NCBI RefSeq assembly: GCF_017848645.1
Contig: NZ_JAFEIF010000052.1
Location: 1-48,783, forward strand
Direction of reading: 5' to 3'
From: Limnohabitans sp.
Lineage (GTDB): Bacteria > Pseudomonadota > Gammaproteobacteria > Burkholderiales > Burkholderiaceae_C
Length of the DNA: 48,783 nucleotides
Shown here: positions 17,167-25,778 of the stretch, piece by piece
Numbering within the stretch: position 1 is the first letter of the stretch
How the letters are laid out: every line of letters starts with the position of its first letter
Program-made: the position numbers and the translations under genes
The notes under the pieces: model-generated
Seen by the model: the letters and a program-made list of their open reading frames with translations, nothing else
Told to the model about the DNA's origin: nothing
The model's database searches: none

Positions 17167-18396
17167 ATGCCCGTGAATATGCCCCCACTGGACCCCGCAC
17201 AACTTCAGCCCATCGCGGGCGTGCGCATCGGCATCGCCCAAGCGGGTGTGCGCAAAGCCAACCGCAAGGACCTCACCGTGTTCTTGCTGGACGAGGGGGC
17301 CAGCGTGGCCGGTGTGTTCACCCGCAACCGCTTTTGCGCCGCCCCTGTGCAGGTCTGCCGTGAGCACCTGGCTGCGGGCAGTTCTGTGCGGGCTTTGGTC
17401 ATCAACACGGGCAACGCCAATGCGGGCACAGGCGCACCGGGCCTGGCCCATGCCCGTCAGACATGCGAGGCCTTGGCTGCGCTGCTGCACTGCACGCCTT
17501 CGCAGGTGCTGCCGTTTTCGACCGGCGTGATCATGGAGCCGCTGCCCGTGGACCGCATCGTGGCGGGCCTGCCTGCGGCCCTGGCCGATGCGCAAGCTGC
17601 TCGTTGGGCCACGGCTGCCGAAGGCATCATGACCACCGACACCGTGCCCAAAGCAGCCAGCGTGCAGGTGCAAGTGGGCGGGAGGGCCGTGAGCATCACC
17701 GGCATCAGCAAGGGCGCGGGCATGATCCGCCCCAACATGGCCACCATGCTTGGCTTTGTGGCCACCGATGCGTGCATCGATCCGGCCCTGCTACCCGCTT
17801 TGGCCAAACAGTTGGCCGATGGTTCGTTCAACCGCATCACCATCGATGGCGACACCTCGACCAACGATTCCTTCATGCTGATCGCCACGCACAAAGCAGG
17901 CAACACACCCATCACCTCGCTGGACAGTGAAGGCGGCCAGGCCTTGGTGCCGGGCTTGATGCAAGTGGCCCGCCAACTGGCGCATGCCATCGTGCGCGAT
18001 GGCGAGGGCGCGACCAAGTTCATCACGGTGCGGGTCGAAGGCGGCCGAACGGGCGAAGAGTGCCGCCAGGTGGCTTATGCGATCGCGCATTCGCCCTTGG
18101 TCAAAACCGCTTTCTTTGCCAGCGACCCGAACCTGGGCCGCATTTTGGCGGCTGTGGGTTACGCCGGGATCGATGACTTGGACCAGGGCCTGATCGAGTT
18201 GCACCTGGACGATGTGCATGTGGTCTCGCAAGGTGGTCGCCGCGCCGAGTACCGCGAAGAAGACGGTCAGCGCGTCATGAAGGGCAGCGAGATCACCGTC
18301 CGCGTCGGCCTGGGCCGAGGCACTGCCAGCGACACCGTGTGGACCTGCGACCTGAGCCACGATTACGTCACCATCAACGCGGACTACCGTTCATGA
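17167..18396 (+). CDS. argJ: bifunctional ornithine acetyltransferase/N-acetylglutamate synthase
   Basis: A 409-residue ArgJ. It recycles the acetyl group from N-acetylornithine to glutamate in the cyclic arginine pathway; bifunctional forms also use acetyl-CoA. The precursor cleaves itself before Thr193 in [13 protein letters not shown], and that Thr becomes the nucleophile of the beta chain. [11 protein letters not shown] and [11 protein letters not shown] are further family motifs. I start at ATG 17167, where GAAGG lies 7 bases upstream; ATG 17161 is too close to that site. The stop overlaps the next gene by 4 bases (ATGA), so the two are translationally coupled. Confidence 0.95.
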   Translation: MPVNMPPLDPAQLQPIAGVRIGIAQAGVRKANRKDLTVFLLDEGASVAGVFTRNRFCAAPVQVCREHLAAGSSVRALVINTGNANAGTGAPGLAHARQTCEALAALLHCTPSQVLPFSTGVIMEPLPVDRIVAGLPAALADAQAARWATAAEGIMTTDTVPKAASVQVQVGGRAVSITGISKGAGMIRPNMATMLGFVATDACIDPALLPALAKQLADGSFNRITIDGDTSTNDSFMLIATHKAGNTPITSLDSEGGQALVPGLMQVARQLAHAIVRDGEGATKFITVRVEGGRTGEECRQVAYAIAHSPLVKTAFFASDPNLGRILAAVGYAGIDDLDQGLIELHLDDVHVVSQGGRRAEYREEDGQRVMKGSEITVRVGLGRGTASDTVWTCDLSHDYVTINADYRS

Positions 18397-19283
18397 ACTC
18401 TCCTGCTTCTTCAGCCTTGGACCAACTGCTGGCCAAAGTCAGCCAGCTGGTGGACCGCATCGAGTCGGTCTTGCCCCAGCCCCTGTCTGCGCCCGACTGG
18501 ACGCAGGCCATTGCCTGGCGCTACCGCAAACGCTCGTCCGGCCACGGCGTGCTCGAACCTGTGCGCCATGTGGCGGCCATGACGCTGGATGACCTCAAGG
18601 AAATCGACGACCAGAAGGAAAAACTGCAGCGCAACACCGAGCAGTTTGTGCACGGCCGTCCGGCCAACAACGTGCTGCTCACGGGCGCACGCGGCACAGG
18701 CAAGTCCTCGCTGATCAAGGCGTGCCTGAACACCTATGCGCCCCAAGGCCTGCGTTTGATCGAGGTCGACAAAGAAGACCTGACCGACCTGCCCGACATC
18801 ATCGAAGTGGTGGCGGGCCGCCCCGAAAAGTTCGTGGTCTATTGCGACGACCTGAGCTTTGAAGACGGCGAGCCGGGCTACAAGGCGCTCAAGTCGATTT
18901 TGGACGGCACCGTGGCGGCCTCGACCCCCAATGTGTTGGTGTACGCCACCAGCAACCGCCGCCACCTGCTGCCCGAGTACATGAGCGAGAACCTCACCTA
19001 CAAGCACACCGACGATGGCGAAGTCCATCCCGGTGAAGGCGTGGAAGAGAAAATTTCCCTGTCTGAGCGCTTTGGCCTGTGGATCAGTTTCTACCCCTTC
19101 TCGCAAGACGAGTACCTGACCATTGCCGGCCAGTGGCTCAGTGCTTTGGGTGCCACGCCTGCACAGATCGAGGCCGCTCGCCCCGATGCCTTGCTCTGGG
19201 CTTTGGAGCGCGGCTCGCGCAGCGGCCGAGTGGCCTACCAGTTTGCGCGGGACATGATGGGCCGCCAAGCCGATCCCGCATGA
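18393..19283 (+). CDS. DUF815-family AAA ATPase
   Basis: A 296-residue P-loop ATPase. Walker A is GARGTGKSS (98-106) and Walker B is VVYCDDLSF (148-156). [17 protein letters not shown] is the sensor 1 region. This matches the DUF815 family, found in most Burkholderiales between argJ and a Nudix gene. Its cellular role is unknown to me. It overlaps argJ by ATGA and mutT begins 7 bases after its stop, so argJ, this gene and mutT form an operon. Confidence 0.85.
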   Translation: MNSPASSALDQLLAKVSQLVDRIESVLPQPLSAPDWTQAIAWRYRKRSSGHGVLEPVRHVAAMTLDDLKEIDDQKEKLQRNTEQFVHGRPANNVLLTGARGTGKSSLIKACLNTYAPQGLRLIEVDKEDLTDLPDIIEVVAGRPEKFVVYCDDLSFEDGEPGYKALKSILDGTVAASTPNVLVYATSNRRHLLPEYMSENLTYKHTDDGEVHPGEGVEEKISLSERFGLWISFYPFSQDEYLTIAGQWLSALGATPAQIEAARPDALLWALERGSRSGRVAYQFARDMMGRQADPA

Positions 19284-19290
19284 GCCACAC

Positions 19291-19773
19291 ATGAGTCAGG
19301 ATTTGTTGGTCGCCGACGGCGAGCGCGCACGCGAAGACCTGAGCGCCGGCCAGGCCGAGCGTGCCGTGGTCGATGTGGCGGTGGGTGTGCTGCTGCAAGC
19401 CGATGGCCATTTTTTGCTGACCTCGCGCCCAGAGGGCAAGGTGTATGCAGGCTATTGGGAATTCCCGGGCGGCAAGCTCGAAGTGGGCGAGTCGGTCGAG
19501 CAAGCGCTGCGCCGTGAGTTGCAGGAAGAGCTGGGCATCACCATCGGTGCCGCCCAAGTCTGGAAAACCCAGATGGTCGATTACCCGCACGCGCTGGTGC
19601 GTCTGCATTTTTGCAAAGTGTGGGACTGGCAGGGTGAGTTGCAAATGCGCGAAGCGCAATCACACGCTTGGCAGTTGCTGCCCGTGGCTGTGACGCCGGT
19701 TCTGCCGGGCACCATTCCCGTGCTGGCTTGGCTGGCCGAAGAGCGTCAGTTCACGGACGCCACGCACGCTTGA
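19291..19773 (+). CDS. mutT: Nudix hydrolase, MutT-like (8-oxo-dGTP diphosphatase)
   Basis: A 160-residue Nudix protein. The Nudix box is complete at 61-83, fitting G-x5-E-x7-R-E-U-x-E-E-x-G-U (starting GKLEVGES and ending EELGI). GYWEFPGGK before it and the short length fit MutT, which removes 8-oxo-dGTP from the nucleotide pool. The N-terminal 25 residues are an extra polar stretch compared with E. coli MutT. It is the last gene of the argJ operon, converging on yacG with a 22-base gap. Confidence 0.88.
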   Translation: MSQDLLVADGERAREDLSAGQAERAVVDVAVGVLLQADGHFLLTSRPEGKVYAGYWEFPGGKLEVGESVEQALRRELQEELGITIGAAQVWKTQMVDYPHALVRLHFCKVWDWQGELQMREAQSHAWQLLPVAVTPVLPGTIPVLAWLAEERQFTDATHA

Positions 19774-19795
19774 AACCCGACGGTTTTCGGGCCGC

Positions 19796-20011
19796 TCACT
19801 GCAAACGCGGATCGCCAAAAGTCTCGTCGGGTGGTGTGTCGTCGGGCAGTTTGAATTCTTCGCTGGCCCAGGCCCCCAAGTCCACGCCTTTGCAACGGGC
19901 GCTGCAAAACGGGCGGTAGGGGTTTTGGGGGCTGTAAAGGCTGGTGCCTGCGCAGGCCGGGCAGCGCACCTGGCGGGGCGCGAAGTCTTGGGGCTGGTTC
20001 GAGTCGCTCAT
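19796..20011 (-). CDS. yacG: DNA gyrase inhibitor YacG (zinc-binding)
   Basis: A 71-residue YacG. The zinc site is CPAC near the N-terminus and CSARC about 20 residues on (a C-x2-C and C-x3-C pair). The tail is acidic and Pro-rich. In E. coli YacG binds GyrB and inhibits gyrase. ATG 20011 overlaps the zapD stop by ATGA; a GTG two codons earlier is possible. It is the last gene of the pilB-C-D-coaE-zapD-yacG run, the standard order in this group. Confidence 0.93.
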   Translation of the reverse strand: MSDSNQPQDFAPRQVRCPACAGTSLYSPQNPYRPFCSARCKGVDLGAWASEEFKLPDDTPPDETFGDPRLQ

Positions 20012-20763
20012 GCGCACAAAGTCATCTCAAAGGGCACGTCATCGGTGGTGGCCACCAGTTTGCCATCGCTGAGCTGACGCATCATGCGGATCACCACCAG
20101 CAATCGGTTGCAGCTGATCTCGGGCGTGATGCCCAAAGACGGGTCAATTTTCAGGCGCAGCAACTGAAAGGTGCGGCCTTGGGGCAGGTTTTGTTGCAGT
20201 TGTCCGGCCGTGGCCATGACCTTCTGGCTGCTGCCGGATTCGCGCAGCATTTGCAGCAACTGCCCAATGGCTTGAGCCCAGGGGGCCAATGGAAGGGTCC
20301 ATTGGGTCAAATCATGGACGCGGCTGGCCGCATCGTGGTGCTGCCAGGCGTGGTAGGCGGGCAGGTCAAACTCGCAGGTGCCACCGGGGATGGTCACCCG
20401 GCTTCTAAGGGCCATCAGGAAATCGTGCTCTGTCAGACTCTGGCCCATTTTCCCTGCCACCTGGTTGAGGGCTTCAAAGTGCTGGTCGAGCTGAGTAATC
20501 AACCCGTCCAGCGCTTTTTCAGAAATGGCTGGATTGCCCCGGTAAGCGCTGAAGACTTGCTTTTGTCGCTCCAGGTCCTTGAGCAGTTCCGATTTGAGTT
20601 CCGAGCGGGCACCCACCTCCATGATTTCAAACAGGGTGGTGAGGGCGAAATGGTGGTCCAGTGCCTGATCTCGCCCGATCAGTTGACCAAGACGAGAAAA
20701 CAGCTGTTGCAGACGCAAATAGGTGCGAATGCGTTCATTTAGTGGGTATTCGTACAGGATCAC
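20008..20763 (-). CDS. zapD: cell division protein ZapD
   Basis: A 251-residue ZapD (older name YacF, DUF1342). ILYEYPLNERIRTYLRLQQLF is the family N-terminus. A helical domain follows, then a beta domain (SRVTIPGGTCEFDLPAYHAW). ZapD cross-links FtsZ filaments at midcell. It lies between coaE and yacG, with which it shares an ATGA overlap on the downstream side, so translation is coupled. The start has no competitor. Confidence 0.95.
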   Translation of the reverse strand: MILYEYPLNERIRTYLRLQQLFSRLGQLIGRDQALDHHFALTTLFEIMEVGARSELKSELLKDLERQKQVFSAYRGNPAISEKALDGLITQLDQHFEALNQVAGKMGQSLTEHDFLMALRSRVTIPGGTCEFDLPAYHAWQHHDAASRVHDLTQWTLPLAPWAQAIGQLLQMLRESGSSQKVMATAGQLQQNLPQGRTFQLLRLKIDPSLGITPEISCNRLLVVIRMMRQLSDGKLVATTDDVPFEMTLCA

Positions 20764-20785
20764 GCGGCATTTTCCAATGCCCCGA

Positions 20786-21400
20786 TCATAGCCCGAAGTC
20801 AGCGGCCACTTGGCCCATCAGTGCATCCAAATCATCAAAACTGAGGCCTTGGTTGACCACCACCAGGTCGGCGCAGGCCAGACGTTGGGCGCGTGTGGCC
20901 TGCTGTGCCACGATGCGTTCGACCTCTTCGGCGCTCAGACCGCTGCGGGCCATGACCCTTTGCATTTGGGTCGGGACATCACAGTCCACCACGATCACCC
21001 GGTCGACCTGTTTGCGCCAACGCTCACCCGACTCCACCAGCAAGGGCACGTCGAACACCAAAACACGCCGACCGCTTTGCACGGCCGCTTGCGCCTGCTC
21101 GGCCGTGATCTGGCCGACCAGGGGGTGGATGATGTGTTCGAGCTGGCGCTTGGCGTGTGGGTCTTGGAAGATGCGCTCGCGCATGGCCTGGCGGTTCATG
21201 GCACCGTCTGGGCCGAGCATCGCCTCACCGAAGGTGCGGACAATGGCCGCCATGGCCCGCCCGCCCGGGGCCGTGAGACTGCGGGAAATGGCATCGGCGT
21301 CGATGATGGCGGCACCGCGCCGCGCCAAAAAGCCCGCCACCGTGCTTTTACCGCTGCCAATGCCGCCGGTCAGGCCAATGCGCCAAGTGCGTTGTGTCAT
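20786..21400 (-). CDS. coaE: dephospho-CoA kinase
   Basis: A 204-residue CoaE, which phosphorylates the 3'-hydroxyl of dephospho-CoA in the last step of coenzyme A synthesis. The P-loop is GGIGSGKS at 12-19 (RIGLTGGIGSGKSTVAGFLA). DADAISRSLTAPGG and VFDVPLLVESG are further family motifs. It lies 6 bases behind pilD and 22 bases before zapD in the same operon. Confidence 0.96.
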   Translation of the reverse strand: MTQRTWRIGLTGGIGSGKSTVAGFLARRGAAIIDADAISRSLTAPGGRAMAAIVRTFGEAMLGPDGAMNRQAMRERIFQDPHAKRQLEHIIHPLVGQITAEQAQAAVQSGRRVLVFDVPLLVESGERWRKQVDRVIVVDCDVPTQMQRVMARSGLSAEEVERIVAQQATRAQRLACADLVVVNQGLSFDDLDALMGQVAADFGL

Positions 21401-21406
21401 GGACGA

Positions 21407-22225
21407 TCAGATCAAAAACCAGGGCAGGGAGCCAAAGGCCATGACCCACAAACCTGCCAACACCAAAAAAGGCCCGAAAGCCAGTTGGCCATTGTCGTCC
21501 AATTGGCCCCGCAGCTTGAGCCAGAGGCCACCGATCACCCCGGAAAAAGACGCGATCAGCACCAAGGACAGCAGTGCGGGCCAGCCCAGCCAGGCCCCCA
21601 AAGCGGCGAGCAGCTTGAAGTCGCCCTGCCCCATGCCCTCCTTGCCGGTCACGGCTTTGAACAACCAGTACACCGTCCACAAAAACAGGTAGCCCGCAGC
21701 GGCGCCCCAAAGGGCTTCGTTCAGGCCCATGCCCGTCAGCCCCAGGCTGGCGGCCAGCAAACCCGCCCACACCAGGGGTTGGGTGATGGCGTCGGGCAGC
21801 AAGCGCGTGTCGTAATCAATGGCGGCCAGCGCCACCAAGGCGGCAGCAAACCCGGCCCAGACGAGTGCCTGCCAACCCAGGCCGTGTTTGGCCGCAGCCC
21901 ACATGAACAGTCCTGCAGTAATGAGTTCAATGGCCGGGTAGCGCCAGCCAATCGGGGCCTGGCAATGGGCGCATCGCCCACGCAGTCGGATGAAGCTCAG
22001 CAGCGGGATGTTCTCGTGCCAGGCCAAGGCGTGTTGGCAGTGGGGGCAGTGCGAGCGGGGCACCGCCAGATTGAAGGGGCGCGCATCGGGCGGGGCGTCA
22101 TCCAGCGGAGCGTCCCACTGCGCTTGCAGCATGAGCGGCAGGCGGTGGATCACCACGTTCAGAAAACTGCCGATCATCAGGCCCAGCAAAGCCGCCAGGC
22201 CGAGTGCCAAAACGCTGTCGTTCAT
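21407..22225 (-). CDS. pilD: type IV prepilin peptidase/N-methyltransferase
   Basis: A 272-residue polytopic aspartic peptidase that cuts the leader from type IV prepilins and methylates the new N-terminus. The zinc-binding loop has all four cysteines (Cys60, Cys63, Cys85, Cys88). The two aspartate motifs are IDYDTRLLPD at 136-145 and GQGD at 199-202, the GxGD signature. N-terminal ALLGLMIGSFLNVVIHRLP is the family beginning. I start at ATG 22225, because a longer frame runs back into pilC. It is one base from the pilC stop, so they are co-translated. Confidence 0.96.
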   Translation of the reverse strand: MNDSVLALGLAALLGLMIGSFLNVVIHRLPLMLQAQWDAPLDDAPPDARPFNLAVPRSHCPHCQHALAWHENIPLLSFIRLRGRCAHCQAPIGWRYPAIELITAGLFMWAAAKHGLGWQALVWAGFAAALVALAAIDYDTRLLPDAITQPLVWAGLLAASLGLTGMGLNEALWGAAAGYLFLWTVYWLFKAVTGKEGMGQGDFKLLAALGAWLGWPALLSLVLIASFSGVIGGLWLKLRGQLDDNGQLAFGPFLVLAGLWVMAFGSLPWFLI

Positions 22226-22226
22226 G

Positions 22227-23441
22227 TCAAAAAACTTGCCCCAAACTGAAAATCGGTAAATACATGGCCACCAGGATGGCCCCAATGAAGCCGCCGAGCA
22301 CCACGATGATCAGCGGCTCCAGCAAACTGCTCAGGCCATTGACCTGGTCATCGAGCGCGCTCTCCATCAGGCCGCCCGCCCGGCCCAGCAGGCTGTCCAA
22401 GGCCCCGGTTTCCTCGCCTGTGGCGCACAACTGCACGATCATCGCCGGAAAACGCCCGCTTTGGGCCATGCTGTCACTCAAACTGTGGCCCTGCACCACC
22501 TGCCGCTGCAATTGCAAGGTGGTGCTGGCAAAGACCGGATGATCGCACGCCTGAGCGGTCGGCCCCAAGGCTTCGGGCAAGGGCACGCCCGCGGCCAGCA
22601 AGGCCGACAGGGTCTGCGCCCAGCGCGCCACCACCGCCGTGGTCAAGAGCGGCCCGAGTACCGGCCAGCGCAACCACCACCGTGCCAGCCATTGCCTCAC
22701 CCGGCTGGCTGCCGGGTTGCTTTGCTGCGCAGCCCACAGCATCAACAAGCCCAAGGGCAGGGCCACTGGCCAGGCCCGTACCAGCGCGTCGCTCATGCCC
22801 ACCACCATTTGCGTGGCCAGGGGCAATTCGGCCCCAAAGGACTGGAACACGTCCTGGAAAACCGGCACCACCAACACCAGGATCAGCACCAAAATGCCCA
22901 AGGCCACCGCCATCACGGCAATGGGGTACATCAAGGCCGAGCGGATTTTGGAGCGCATGGCTTCGTTTTTTTCCAGCGTCAAAGACAGCCGCTCCATCAT
23001 CGTGTCGAGAATCCCGGCGGCTTCGCCCGCTTGCACCATGTGCACATACAGGCCGCTGAAATGTTTCGGGTGTTTGGCCAAGGCGTCGTGCAAGGCCACA
23101 CCGGCTTCCACATCGCTGCGCACCTGTTGCATCACGGCCACCAGGCCTTTGGCGCTCATGCTGCGGCACAGCATGCCCAAGGCCTGCACGACCGGCACGC
23201 CTGCGCGCAGCATGGCCGCCCATTGACGCGTCATGACGGCCAGGTCTTTGGCTTTGACGGTGTCTGGCGGCGACCACCACAGGCGCTGAACCTGCACCTG
23301 TTGCAGCCCCTGTCTGCGCAGTTGCACCCGGGCCAGATCGGCGTTCAGGGCCTGAATTTGCCCGGTTTGGCGATGGCCTTGCCGGTCGCGGCCGCGCCAG
23401 CGAAACTGGGTGGTGGCACGGGCAGGCGGCTGGGCGCTCAT
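22227..23441 (-). CDS. pilC: type IV pilus inner-membrane platform protein PilC
   Basis: A 404-residue PilC/GspF-family protein with two repeated T2SSF domains. The first covers MTRQWAAMLRAGVPVVQAL to ALMYPIAVMAVALGILV, and the second covers ARWAQTLSALLAAGVPLPEAL to LLEPLIIVVLGGFIGAILVAMYLPIF. Three or four membrane helices are visible. It anchors the PilB motor and the growing pilus. The start ATG 23441 overlaps the pilB stop (ATGA). The frame stays open far upstream inside pilB, but that part is antisense-like and not coding. Confidence 0.95.
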   Translation of the reverse strand: MSAQPPARATTQFRWRGRDRQGHRQTGQIQALNADLARVQLRRQGLQQVQVQRLWWSPPDTVKAKDLAVMTRQWAAMLRAGVPVVQALGMLCRSMSAKGLVAVMQQVRSDVEAGVALHDALAKHPKHFSGLYVHMVQAGEAAGILDTMMERLSLTLEKNEAMRSKIRSALMYPIAVMAVALGILVLILVLVVPVFQDVFQSFGAELPLATQMVVGMSDALVRAWPVALPLGLLMLWAAQQSNPAASRVRQWLARWWLRWPVLGPLLTTAVVARWAQTLSALLAAGVPLPEALGPTAQACDHPVFASTTLQLQRQVVQGHSLSDSMAQSGRFPAMIVQLCATGEETGALDSLLGRAGGLMESALDDQVNGLSSLLEPLIIVVLGGFIGAILVAMYLPIFSLGQVF

Positions 23442-24652
23442 GCGCTTTCCCGCGTGGCGGCCAGCACCTCGTCCAGTGAGGTGATGCCCTGCAGCACTTT
23501 GCGCAAACCGGCCACGCGCAAGCTGCTCACCCCTTCGCTTCGGGCTTGGCGCGCCATCTCCTGAATCCCGGCTTCTTGCAAGACCAGTTGCTGCATCTCG
23601 GCGCTCACGGGCATGACCTGGAAAATCCCCGTTCGCCCTGCAAAGCCTTTGTGGCATTGCGGGCAGCCCACGGGTTCGAACACCGACACGGGGTCTGCCA
23701 GGCTCAGGTGGCTGGGCCACCCGGCTTTGAGCCATATCGCAGCGGGCACGCTGGCCGCGCGCTTGCAGTGCGGGCACAGGCAGCGCACTAGGCGTTGCGC
23801 CGTGATCAGGCTCACACTGGCGGCGATGTTGTAGGGGGCGGTGCCCATATTGCGCAAGCGTACCAAGGTGGCTGGGGCATCGTTGGTGTGCAGGGTCGAG
23901 AGCACCAGGTGGCCGGTTTGAGCGGCCTGTATGGCGATGTTGGCTGTTTCCAGATCGCGCACCTCGCCCACCATCAAAATGTCCGGGTCCTGGCGTAAAA
24001 AGGCCCGCAAGGCCACGGCAAAGCTCAGACCGGGTTTGTCCTGCACATTGACCTGGTTGATGCCCGCGAGCTGGATTTCGCACGGGTCTTCCACCGTGGC
24101 GATGTTCACTTCAGGCGTGTTGAGCAGGTTCAGGCAGGCGTACAGGGATTGCGTCTTGCCCGAGCCGGTGGGGCCCGTCACCAACACCAGGCCGTGTGGT
24201 GCACGGATGGCTGCCAGCAAGCGCTCCAGGTCTTCGGGCTCGTAGCCCAGACGGCCCAGGTCCAATTGGGCCTGCGCGGAGTCCAGCACGCGGATCACCA
24301 GCTTTTCCCCAAACAAGGTGGGCAAGGTGCTCACACGCAAGTCCAGCTCCCGCCCTTGGGTCAATTGCAGTTTCATGCGCCCGTCTTGCGGCAGGCGCTT
24401 TTCGGCGATGTCCAGGCGCGACATCACTTTGATGCGCGATGCGAGCCGGTCCTTGAGGGCCATGTGAGGCGTGGCCACTTCGCGCAGTTCCCCATCGATG
24501 CGCATGCGCACGCGGTATTGGTGTTCGTAAGGCTCAAAGTGCAGATCAGAAGCTTTGAGTGCCACCGCCTGCTCCAGCAGTTGCTGCACATAACTGACCA
24601 CTGGCGCGTCATCGTGCCCGGTCAGGGAAGGCCGTGTCTGAACAGATTCCAT
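23438..24652 (-). CDS. pilB: type IV pilus assembly ATPase PilB (short form)
   Basis: A 404-residue GspE/PilB ATPase that powers pilus extension. Walker A is GPTGSGKT at 160-167 and Walker B is ILMVGE at 225-230. The Asp box (TVEDPCEIQ) and His box (HLVLSTLHTNDA) are present. The C-terminal zinc motif is CLCPHC with CPQC. Full-length PilB has about 570 residues. This protein begins directly at the N2 domain (YVQQLLEQAVALKASDLHFEP) and lacks the first 150-170 residues (the MshEN/N1 domain). The start is firm: AGGAGGGG lies just upstream of ATG 24652. So either the short form works alone or another ATPase supplies the missing function. Confidence 0.92.
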   Translation of the reverse strand: MESVQTRPSLTGHDDAPVVSYVQQLLEQAVALKASDLHFEPYEHQYRVRMRIDGELREVATPHMALKDRLASRIKVMSRLDIAEKRLPQDGRMKLQLTQGRELDLRVSTLPTLFGEKLVIRVLDSAQAQLDLGRLGYEPEDLERLLAAIRAPHGLVLVTGPTGSGKTQSLYACLNLLNTPEVNIATVEDPCEIQLAGINQVNVQDKPGLSFAVALRAFLRQDPDILMVGEVRDLETANIAIQAAQTGHLVLSTLHTNDAPATLVRLRNMGTAPYNIAASVSLITAQRLVRCLCPHCKRAASVPAAIWLKAGWPSHLSLADPVSVFEPVGCPQCHKGFAGRTGIFQVMPVSAEMQQLVLQEAGIQEMARQARSEGVSSLRVAGLRKVLQGITSLDEVLAATRESA

Positions 24653-24857
24653 GAGCCCCTCCTCATTGATTGAATACCTAATAACTCAAATCATGGAGCT
24701 TGATGCATTTTTTGTAAATGCCCCGTCATGGACTGGTCCGGTTTTGTCGGAGCAATCAAGGAAGTCAAAAATCCCATTCGTCAAGGACCTCTGTGCCAGT
24801 CAGTCTTTCTGAGTTCCCTCAAAATACTTGGCATTCATTGGGTCACAGGAGACACAC

Positions 24858-25748
24858 ATGCATGTTGGACTTGCAGGCATCGGCAAGATGGGTGCGGCGA
24901 TAGGGTTTCGGTTGTTGTCATTGGGCTACTCCGTGACGGTTTGGAATCGAACCGCCGAGCGTGCACAGCCTTTGGTGGATGCAGGGGCGCAGTGGGCTCA
25001 GTCGCCGAGGGCCTTGGCTGAATCGGTCGATGTGGTGATCACCTTGCTCACCAATGAAGCGGCGCTCGATGACGTTTATGGTTCTGACGCAGGCTTGCTG
25101 GCGGGCAGCGTTGCCAACAAGGTGTTCATCGACATGAGCACCGTGCGACCCGCAAAACCGCAAGAAATGGCTCAGCGGGTCCAAGAGGTCAAGGCCTTTT
25201 TCCTGGAGTGCCCCGTGGGCGGCAGCGTGGGACCGGCCAAAGAGGGCAAGCTGCTGGGCTTTGTGGGGGGCGATGCACTGGATCTGGAAAAAGTCCGGGA
25301 TCTGCTCCATGTGATTTGTCGCCGCGTGGAGCATGTGGGTCCACATGGCGCCGGTGCCACCATGAAATTGGCTGTCAACCTACCCCTGATGGTGTATTGG
25401 CAAACCCTGGGTGAGGCCTTGTCATTGGTTGAACCTCTGGGCCTGGAGCCGCAACGCGTCATCGATATCCTGTCAGATTCCTCTGGCGGTCCCAATATGC
25501 TCAAGGTGCGTGGCGGCATGATTGCCCAGACGCTGAATCAGAAAAAGAGCGATCAGGTCACAGTGAATGTGGCCACGATGCGCAAAGACATGCAGGCCAT
25601 GCTCGATCAGGGGCATGCAACCCACAAAAGCCTGCCCTTGACAGCTTTGGCCCTGCAACAGTTCGAGTCCGCTGCACAAAGCGGATTGGATGCCAAGGAT
25701 TGTTCGGAGTTGTTGGTGTGGTGGTTGTCGCAAGGCAGCCGCGCCTGA
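24858..25748 (+). CDS. NAD(P)-dependent dehydrogenase, 3-hydroxyisobutyrate dehydrogenase family
   Basis: A 296-residue beta-hydroxyacid dehydrogenase. The Rossmann start is MHVGLAGIGKMG (GxGxxG as Gly7, Gly9 and Gly12). The substrate loop is ECPVGGSVGPAKEGKL at 117-132. The catalytic Lys170 is in GAGATMKLAVN. Members reduce or oxidise short hydroxyacids such as 3-hydroxyisobutyrate, tartronate semialdehyde or glyoxylate; the exact substrate is unclear. ATG 24858 follows CAGGAG. An upstream in-frame ATG at 24828 has no such site. It converges with a Bug-type binding protein, which might provide a related organic acid; this is inference from position. Confidence 0.88.
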   Translation: MHVGLAGIGKMGAAIGFRLLSLGYSVTVWNRTAERAQPLVDAGAQWAQSPRALAESVDVVITLLTNEAALDDVYGSDAGLLAGSVANKVFIDMSTVRPAKPQEMAQRVQEVKAFFLECPVGGSVGPAKEGKLLGFVGGDALDLEKVRDLLHVICRRVEHVGPHGAGATMKLAVNLPLMVYWQTLGEALSLVEPLGLEPQRVIDILSDSSGGPNMLKVRGGMIAQTLNQKKSDQVTVNVATMRKDMQAMLDQGHATHKSLPLTALALQQFESAAQSGLDAKDCSELLVWWLSQGSRA

Positions 25749-25778
25749 GTCATTCGGGCGGCGGCCTTGCACAGAGCC

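Noticed and set aside
22227..24083. Extended 618-codon frame including pilC and part of pilB
   Set aside because: The first 214 codons overlap pilB in a different frame and are not PilC-like. The ATGA start at 23441 gives the family length.
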